Origin: an uncultured Methylococcaceae bacterium
GTDB taxonomy: Bacteria; Pseudomonadota; Gammaproteobacteria; Methylococcales; Methylococcaceae
DNA: 39,028 bases
Assembly (NCBI GenBank): GCA_903857165.1
Contig: CAIODU010000206.1
Location: forward strand, 1 to 39,028
Direction of reading: 5' to 3'
In this document: positions 33,898 to 39,028 of the stretch, piece by piece
Layout: each line of letters begins with the position of its first letter
Position numbering within the stretch: the stretch's first letter is position 1
The notes under the pieces: model-generated
Database searches by the model: none
The model's input: only the letters and a program-made list of their open reading frames with translations
What the model was told of the DNA's origin: nothing
Program-made: the position numbers and the translations under genes

Positions 33898-34110
33898 CGG
33901 CAAGGTGAGGGTTGTTTTGGCACTGCCCGGCCCTGACTAGGGCGGGCTCCGCTTCGCTGAAGTCGCGGCCTACGATCCTACGATCCTTTTCGCAAACCCA
34001 GGCCCGCTTCGTTAATCCATTTTGATAATTTAGCAACCGTGAGGAAATAATCTAACGGTGAAATTTTGGCTTTACAGTTGTTATAAAGCCATCTATTATG
34101 CGGGTTCGGA
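33898..34110. other. Gene scraps and repeat remnants
   Basis: Contains a GGGCGGGCTCCGCTTCGC repeat fragment. On the minus strand, about 45 codons (PHNRWLYNNCKAKISPLDYF...) look like a true protein C-terminus cut off from its gene, but I do not recognise the family. Upstream of it the frame fails at the fragment on the opposite strand. Confidence 0.35.
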
Positions 34111-34114
34111 TTGG

Positions 34115-34254
34115 CCCGCAGTACCACGCCGGACAAGGTGATGGAGGTGCTGAAAGGGTTCGGCGGCAAGATTCTCCAGACTTCGCTGTCCCGAGAGGGC
34201 GAGGACAAGCTGCAAGCCGCGCTGGATGCACAACCGGAACCGGCCCAAGCCGTA
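34115..34254 (+). pseudogene. C-terminal fragment of a DUF1269-like gene
   Basis: In the plus frame, TTPDKVMEVLKGFGGKILQTSLS and REGEDKLQAALDAQ resemble the conserved end of DUF1269 membrane proteins (a ...GGxxLxTSLS... segment followed by an acidic helix). The rest of that gene is absent; a foreign join lies at about 34110. The reading continues through repeat-like sequence to a stop at 34365. Confidence 0.5.
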
Positions 34255-34374
34255 GTGGAGAGTAGGGTTTTTCAAGGAGGGGGTGCATCAAAAGCGCACC
34301 CATCCTGTTCAGGTTTGCCATGCGGTGACGTGGCGACAGTCACTCGTGGATACTTATCTCATTAGGTTTTGCTT

Positions 34375-35682
34375 ATGATTCGGCCTTGGCCGGTTTTGCT
34401 GGCCGTCATCATCCTAACCGGTTGTCAACCGCCGCAGCGCTTGATGCCCGCGCCCATCGTGTTCACCACGGGGGAACACAGCCCCTTCACAGTCAACCAA
34501 ACGCTCGAAAAGACCAACCAACTACAGATTTTCTATGCGACCAACCGATACCCGCTAGGTCCGCGCGGTTCAGGCATCTATACGATCCTGCCCAGCACTA
34601 CCTTGCATCTTGGCCTCGCGTCGGTTCGAATCGGCCCCGAGGGGAAACCTTGGGAATCCCTTTACGCGTTGTCAACGAATCCGTACGAGGGCGACCGGCC
34701 GGTGTTGAGCTTGGAGTCGTTAAAGGAAATTGCCCAGATGGAAAGCAAGGAAGGAACCGAATGGGCATCGCAAGAAGCGCAGGGCTTTTTCAACCTCATC
34801 AACGAGGCGCTTGCGCAGAGCCTTGACAAGGATCTGACGATTTATGTCCACGGCGTGAACACCAGCGTCGAGGCGGCTGCTGCCCAAGCGGCCCAATATC
34901 GTCATTTCACCGGACGCAATTCCGTGGTTCTGGTTTTCATGTGGCCTTCGACGGCCAATCTCCTCCGCTATCTGACCGATGTCGCGAACACCCGCCTTTC
35001 CGTACCACTGTTCGCGCGGCTAATCGAATCGCTCGCCCGGCACACGGCGGCCGAACACATCAACGTGCTGGCTTACAGTGCCGGAGCCCAGATTGTGACC
35101 CCCGGACTCGCCAGTCTTGGCGTGGGAAGCAAGGGTGATGGCGGCAAAAGCTTGCGGCTAGGAGAAATCTATTTCGCCGCCCCTGACGTCGCCTTCAAGA
35201 CCTTCGTCGATCAGTTGCCAAGCTTCATCGGCATGGCGCGTCGAATCACGGTGGCGGTGAACCTTAACGATTCGATGCTCTGGCTTTCGAGATTAGTCAA
35301 TGGGGTTTCGCGCCTCGGCAGGCCCAATCCGTCCGAACTCTCCGAGGAGGCGACGAACTGGCTGATTGACGCTTCCACACACTTGGACTACGACACGATA
35401 TGGGTCCAGCCAGACGTGCTTCCCGGACTCTTGCGCCGTTCGCATTCGTTTTGGTATGACCACCCGTGGGTCAGCAGCGACGTGCTGATCAAGTTCCTCT
35501 TCCACGTCCCGCCCTCCGCCCGCGGACTGGACCGGAACCTGCGAGAGGGCGGATTTCAGTACTGGACATTCCCGCCAGACTACGATGCCCGCGTGGTCGA
35601 AGTCATGCGCCAGCTTCGTGCGGACAGGTTGGGTTCGCCGCCTGCGGCAGCCGTCGGCGGTGGCTCCCCGCCTCAACCTTAG
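34375..35682 (+). CDS. Lipoprotein alpha/beta hydrolase (DUF900-type)
   Basis: About 435 residues. Signal with lipobox (LLAVIILTGC), then FYATNRYPLG, the DUF900 entry motif. The hydrolase core has the oxyanion segment IYVHGVNTSV, strand VVLVFMWPS, and the nucleophile elbow VLAYSAGAQ (A-Y-S-A-G, Gly-to-Ala at the first position of G-x-S-x-G). LGEIYFAAPDVAFKTF supplies a likely acidic residue. Function unknown; related proteins are esterase-like. ATG at 34375 fits better than the TTG two codons earlier. Downstream lies a repeat element. Confidence 0.8.
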   Translation: MIRPWPVLLAVIILTGCQPPQRLMPAPIVFTTGEHSPFTVNQTLEKTNQLQIFYATNRYPLGPRGSGIYTILPSTTLHLGLASVRIGPEGKPWESLYALSTNPYEGDRPVLSLESLKEIAQMESKEGTEWASQEAQGFFNLINEALAQSLDKDLTIYVHGVNTSVEAAAAQAAQYRHFTGRNSVVLVFMWPSTANLLRYLTDVANTRLSVPLFARLIESLARHTAAEHINVLAYSAGAQIVTPGLASLGVGSKGDGGKSLRLGEIYFAAPDVAFKTFVDQLPSFIGMARRITVAVNLNDSMLWLSRLVNGVSRLGRPNPSELSEEATNWLIDASTHLDYDTIWVQPDVLPGLLRRSHSFWYDHPWVSSDVLIKFLFHVPPSARGLDRNLREGGFQYWTFPPDYDARVVEVMRQLRADRLGSPPAAAVGGGSPPQP

Positions 35683-35707
35683 GCGAACAAGATTTCCGCT
35701 TGGACAA

Positions 35708-35820
35708 GCCGGGTAGAAGGGTGGGCAAACGGCTCCATCGTTTGCCCACGCGGAACTGTGCCGCAATCGGTGGGCAACAAAAAAGCCTGTCCTGAGCTTG
35801 TCGAAGGGACGTTGCCCACC
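35708..35820. repeat. GGGTGGGCAAACGGCTCCATCG repeat, copy 1
   Basis: Begins CCGGGTAGAAGGGTGGGC, includes inverted GTGGGCAAAC/GTTTGCCCAC arms and ends TTGTCGAAGGGACGTTGCCC. A second copy at 38661-38896 is split by a 125-bp insertion. No coding function. The remaining sequence to 35940 becomes AT-rich toward the restriction gene. Confidence 0.85.
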
Positions 35821-35976
35821 GGCTCATCAACGACACCCGGCAGCGCGTCGGCCCTCTGGCGAGCCGCAGCTAACCGCATAACAAAACGGGAGTGCTACCT
35901 TGAGCCAAAATATAAAAAAATATCTTAGAAAGCTTGCCTTTTGACGGATACATTTATCAGTAAAATAAGGAAAAAA

Positions 35977-36975
35977 ATGCCCACTGACCACCGGAGGCTT
36001 CCCAAGCTTCCACCATTACTAGAGCGTAAGATTTACAAAACCGGTCAAACACGCGGTGCTGATGATGATGAAATATATCAAAATCGTGTTGCGAGTACCA
36101 GTACAGTACTTATACCATATACTGTATGGGATCGATTTGTATTATTATCAGAAAATAATATTAATTTCGAAAAAGGCTTTATAGTGTTAGTTTCACCAAC
36201 AGAGTATTTTTCTAATAATAGAATTAGTGAAGAACTAAATGATAGAGGTTTATTTTTAGGTAAAAATACTTTGGTTTTTTATGAAACGCGGGAACAGTGG
36301 AATGCTAATAATCCTGATACACTCAGATGGAATCCCGCACAAAGCCGCGTTTATCCATTTGGAGGGCAGTACGTTGCGCGTATCTCGGCGACGACATCCA
36401 TTGCTAATGGAGGAAAGATAATTCGTGGATTTAACACAACCTCCAACAAAGGAGCAGGTATTAGAGTATATGAATACGCTAGTTCTGATACTATAAGAAA
36501 ATGTCGATTTCAGCTTGAAGCAATTATATGGCTATGTTCAGATTCTGAAGTTGTCGCAAGAAATAATGGCATGATAAATTCTGACATTGTGATGCGAAAA
36601 AATTCAATTTTTGACATTTGCGAAAGCATGGGATTGCTTGATATGGAAAAGTTTGTTTATGTTCGTATTCTCAATAAGAGCGGAAAAACGATTTGCCCTT
36701 TTTGTCTCGATGAGCTATCAGCGCAAGGCTTCTTTAATAGAATGGAGCAAGCAGAAGGACGAGACGTTCTCGATCTTACTGTTACTCAGTTAAACTTGTT
36801 TCATATCCAAGAATTGAGGATGGGTATTTTTAATCATGCACCGTATAACCTTGGATGGGGACATCATCATTGCAACACTGTTGTCAAAGATTCTGGTATA
36901 AGAGAAACTTTACTTTGGATAGCCTCAGTTTTAAAGAGAAATATTGATGCAGGATATGACTTAAATATAGGTTAA
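35977..36975 (+). CDS. Type II restriction endonuclease, BstXI-like (HNH-type)
   Basis: A 332-residue protein. It starts MPTDHRRLPKLPPLLERK, with AAGGA six nt upstream, clearly better than the earlier TTG. It resembles the BstXI family (recognition of an interrupted palindrome CCAN6TGG) in KIYKTGQTRGADDDEIYQNR. Near the C-terminus, CPFC (residues 240-243) and GWGHHHCN (294-301) form an HNH/beta-beta-alpha-metal-like nuclease site with a zinc knuckle. It converges on the methyltransferase gene with a 4-bp overlap of the two stop codons. The block is strongly AT-rich relative to neighbours, indicating transfer. Site specificity is inference. Confidence 0.72.
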   Translation: MPTDHRRLPKLPPLLERKIYKTGQTRGADDDEIYQNRVASTSTVLIPYTVWDRFVLLSENNINFEKGFIVLVSPTEYFSNNRISEELNDRGLFLGKNTLVFYETREQWNANNPDTLRWNPAQSRVYPFGGQYVARISATTSIANGGKIIRGFNTTSNKGAGIRVYEYASSDTIRKCRFQLEAIIWLCSDSEVVARNNGMINSDIVMRKNSIFDICESMGLLDMEKFVYVRILNKSGKTICPFCLDELSAQGFFNRMEQAEGRDVLDLTVTQLNLFHIQELRMGIFNHAPYNLGWGHHHCNTVVKDSGIRETLLWIASVLKRNIDAGYDLNIG

Positions 36976-38087
36976 TCTACTAGACTAAATATCGAAATTT
37001 GGCTGTTGTTTACTGTATTTTTTGGGTTTATTGATAATTCTCTTGTAAATTCATTTATTTCTCTTTTTTGTGGTGCGCCTTGCAATTCAAGGCGAGTAGC
37101 GATTACTTCAACCCATTTTTGATCTATTTCTAAAGATATAGTACGCCTACCTAATTTTAGTGCGGCGAGAGCCGTGTTTCCAGAACCAGCAAAACAATCA
37201 AGGATTATATCACCTTGAAAGCTTGTTGCTTCTATTGCATGTTCAAGCATTTCAATAGGTTTTTCTGCTGGATGTTTTCCTTTGTATGGACGAACAGACG
37301 GGAATGTCCAAACATCAGTAAATTCTTTTTTTGAGTCCATCATAAAGGGTCTAACTGCATCCTCATAAGGTGGCATTGATTCTATTTTTCCCGTAGCCAA
37401 AAATGCGTCACAAATTTTTTTATATTGTTCACGGCTAGGAACATTTCGACCAGCTTCCCAGTTACAGGCTGCACCACCATGATTTATCTTACCGTATGCG
37501 CCTATAATCTCACATAGGCCATGGGTACTCATACCAATTATTAGTCTAGTATTTTTTAGAAAATCACCAAAAGGTGAGCGATTTAAATTACCATCACAAG
37601 CAGGTTCAGAAAATATAATACGTTCAGTATGTGGATACCATTGCCTGAGCGATTCCTTTTTCATTTTTTGCTTCCAACCATCAAAGCCAGGTTCATTAGG
37701 TTTTGTCCAAACAATTTGTGATAATACATTAAAATCTTTTAAAAACATAACTTCGAGACGTGCTGCCATCTCGGATGCACAAAAACAAAACAATGAACCA
37801 TTTTTTTTTAAAACACGTTTCCATTCAATGGCATATTTTGTCATCCATTCTAAATAATGCTGATCTTCCTTAAAAGCTGTGTCACCATAAATATTATTTT
37901 TTTTTGTTGCGTGGTAAGGTGGATCAGTAAGTATTACGGATACACTATGGTTAGGCATTTTACGAAGTAAATCAAGAGAGTCACCTTCTGCAAGGATTGC
38001 ATTTTTTGCCGTGGCTCGTATCGACGATCCGAAAGCCGCCTGAATTTTTGCAAAGTCTTGATCTCTAGTGGTCATCAGGTTTTTCAT
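36972..38087 (-). CDS. DNA adenine/cytosine-N4 methyltransferase (beta class)
   Basis: A 371-residue modification enzyme. Motif IV DPPY (residues 55-58, SVILTDPPYHA) precedes motif I ILDCFAGSGNTALAAL near residue 305, the beta-class order, and KHPAEKPIEMLEHAI is motif X. A variable target-recognition section lies between. It should protect the site cut by the convergent endonuclease; DPPY fits N6-adenine or N4-cytosine methylation. It starts 1 nt after the stop of the HTH gene, so it is coupled to it. AT-rich like its partner. Confidence 0.88.
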   Translation of the reverse strand: MKNLMTTRDQDFAKIQAAFGSSIRATAKNAILAEGDSLDLLRKMPNHSVSVILTDPPYHATKKNNIYGDTAFKEDQHYLEWMTKYAIEWKRVLKKNGSLFCFCASEMAARLEVMFLKDFNVLSQIVWTKPNEPGFDGWKQKMKKESLRQWYPHTERIIFSEPACDGNLNRSPFGDFLKNTRLIIGMSTHGLCEIIGAYGKINHGGAACNWEAGRNVPSREQYKKICDAFLATGKIESMPPYEDAVRPFMMDSKKEFTDVWTFPSVRPYKGKHPAEKPIEMLEHAIEATSFQGDIILDCFAGSGNTALAALKLGRRTISLEIDQKWVEVIATRLELQGAPQKREINEFTRELSINPKNTVNNSQISIFSLVD

Positions 38088-38088
38088 T

Positions 38089-38295
38089 TTATTGAATATG
38101 TTTGATTTGTTTCAGTAAATCATCGAGTTCTTGGCGGTTATATAACCTATATCCATTAACAGGATGTCTATACGGTTTCAGCTTTCCCTCTTTATCCCAA
38201 TTACGAAGAGTTGACTTTGATACACCGAGAGTCATAGCGGCATCGCCTACTGTCAGGTAGCCAGCTAAATTTAAGGTTTTGGTCTCATTTATCAT
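38089..38295 (-). CDS. MerR/HTH_17-type small regulator of the R-M system
   Basis: About 68 residues from MINETKTLNLAGYL, alternative start five codons earlier. YLTVGDAAMTLGVSKSTLRNWDKEGKLKPYRHPVNGYRLYNRQEL is the winged helix of MerR/excisionase-type DNA-binding proteins without an effector domain. Position directly before the methyltransferase, in the same direction, suggests that it controls modification (and perhaps restriction) timing, a task usually done by an XRE-type C protein. Confidence 0.78.
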   Translation of the reverse strand: MINETKTLNLAGYLTVGDAAMTLGVSKSTLRNWDKEGKLKPYRHPVNGYRLYNRQELDDLLKQIKHIQ

Positions 38296-38565
38296 AACTA
38301 TACCAAACATTGTTAAACATTGTCAACACATATCAATCAATTTCTAACATTCTACCACGCTGAACACATGCCCACACTAAGCCTGCAATCCCGCCCGGAC
38401 AATTGACAAATTTTCATCGCGCTCCTAAGCTGATGTCGCAAAGGGCGTGAATGCCCGTTGAATTCAATGTTTTTTTATTTTACGAATACTCCAAATCCGG
38501 TTGTCCTTACGCTTTGCTTTGGTTTGCGGGGCATCGCACGGGAACTTTCAACAAGGGCTTTTCTC

Positions 38566-38661
38566 ATGGAACTGCAAGACGGCATCCTCCACATACAATC
38601 ATTTCTCGCCGTCACCATTGGCATCATCGTGTTGTTTGTCGGCAAGCGGATCAACGGGTAG
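38566..38661 (+). pseudogene. gltS: Sodium/glutamate symporter, 5' stub
   Basis: Thirty-one codons, MELQDGILHIQSFLAVTIGI followed by IVLFVGKRING, match the first membrane helix of GltS and are preceded by AAGGG. The stop TAG is supplied by the repeat that begins at 38661. The rest of the ~400-residue transporter is not in the window. Confidence 0.6.
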
Positions 38662-38896
38662 CCGGGTAGAAGGGTGGGCAAACGGCTCCATCGGTTGCCC
38701 ACGCGGAACCGGCGCAATCGGTGGGCAACAAAAAGCCTGTCCTGAGCGAAGTAAGCCCCGCGCGCGTGGCATGGCGTTGCCAAGAAACGGCTATTACTGG
38801 TGCTGTTTGATGACTTTTCGACAATTTACAAGTCATTGTTTTAATTGCCATAAAATAGCTGTTTCTTGAGAGCTTGTCGAAGGGACGTTGCCCACC
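38661..38896. repeat. GGGTGGGCAAACGG repeat, copy 2, with nested insertion
   Basis: Matches 35708-35820 on both sides but is split between CCTGTCCTGAG and CTTGTCGAAGGG by about 125 bp (38748-38872). The join with the gltS stub is immediate. Confidence 0.8.
38781..38868. mobile_element. 88-bp MITE-like element
   Basis: The terminal inverted repeats CAAGAAACGGCT and AGCTGTTTCTTG (one mismatch) bound an AT-rich core with no coding capacity. It lies inside the nested insertion of repeat copy 2, so insertion order can be read: gltS broken, repeat present, then MITE. Confidence 0.6.
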
Positions 38897-39028
38897 CTTG
38901 TATGATTATTTTTTAAGCACGTTTAGCCGGAAACCGCTAAGCTTTAACCGTTCATTGGGAGGCCGCCCCACCCTGAGGACTGGGTTATCCAGAGCCTGTT
39001 GGTAGATTGGCCCCCGCCCTATTCACCC
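38897..39028. other. No recognisable feature
   Basis: I see no gene or clear repeat in the last 130 bases. A CCGGAAACCGC/GGGAGGCCGCCCC GC-rich stretch may be another repeat scrap that continues past the window. Confidence 0.4.

Noticed and set aside
34624-34640. GGTTCGAATC, resembling a tRNA T-arm
   Set aside because: Lies within the DUF900 coding sequence and no other tRNA arms can be folded around it.
38404-38432. TTGACA with a TAAGCT 17 nt later as promoter of the gltS stub
   Set aside because: The -10 matches only three of six consensus bases; too weak to list as a feature.

Overview
The window looks like a chromosomal segment of a free-living gammaproteobacterium. The housekeeping genes (dusA, folE, hemH, mrcB/PBP1b, a CysB-regulated sulfate transporter, RND efflux) are of gammaproteobacterial type. 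The many small palindromic repeats and the DUF2887/Rpn and DUF4062-NACHT-FGE genes recall methanotroph (Methylococcales) or sulfur-oxidiser genomes. That placement is an impression from gene families; there is no rRNA marker here.

Region 1 (1-6020) is a wrecked surface-polysaccharide locus, all on the minus strand. It holds gmd with a one-base frameshift, a 5' stub of fcl, and four separate decayed copies of the 5' end of a Wzt-like polysaccharide-export ABC ATPase gene. These alternate with selfish-type genes: a DUF2887 Rpn nuclease, a YhgA-like Rpn nuclease, a 3' Rpn fragment, an N-terminal Rpn scrap and a YefM-YoeB toxin-antitoxin pair. Each selfish unit stops at, or within 40 bp of, the start codon of an ABC copy.

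Region 2 (6024-15404, minus) holds a complete adaptor-permease-outer membrane factor RND efflux operon, an SGNH hydrolase, and an unusual 877-residue fusion of a DoxX-like membrane domain, an NDH-2-like flavoprotein domain and a cyclic-nucleotide-binding domain.

Region 3 (15526-22376, plus) is ordinary core: dusA, folE, hemH, a small secreted protein, a clear terminator, mrcB and a small PD-(D/E)XK-like protein. Palindromic repeat elements sit between the genes.

Region 4 (22527-25815, plus) is the most interesting part. A DUF4062-NACHT-FGE-sulfatase (C-type lectin fold) gene has a C-terminus with the pattern of a diversity-generating retroelement (DGR) variable region: a fixed FGE-sulfatase scaffold in which 14 positions carry unrelated residues, all encoded by NNC/NNT codons. 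Past the stop come an 8-bp-stem tetraloop hairpin and a terminator. The reading frame is broken at a run of eight G just before the variable part, and three different palindromic repeats have entered the gene in frame. No reverse transcriptase or template repeat lies in the window, so this would be a remote target.

Region 5 (25984-33734, minus) is a sulfate-uptake operon: OprP-type porin, Sbp, a single-domain Mop protein, a catalytically degenerate EAL protein, CysT, CysW, CysA and CysB. Base composition shifts sharply between the sbp/mop/EAL part and the AT-rich cysTWAB part.

Region 6 (33786-39028) is accessory. It contains gene scraps, a DUF900-type lipoprotein hydrolase, a strongly AT-rich BstXI-like type II restriction-modification system with a MerR-like regulator in place of a usual C protein, and a 31-codon stub of gltS cut off by a repeat that itself carries a nested MITE-like insertion. 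I saw no tRNA, rRNA, CRISPR array or intact IS element.
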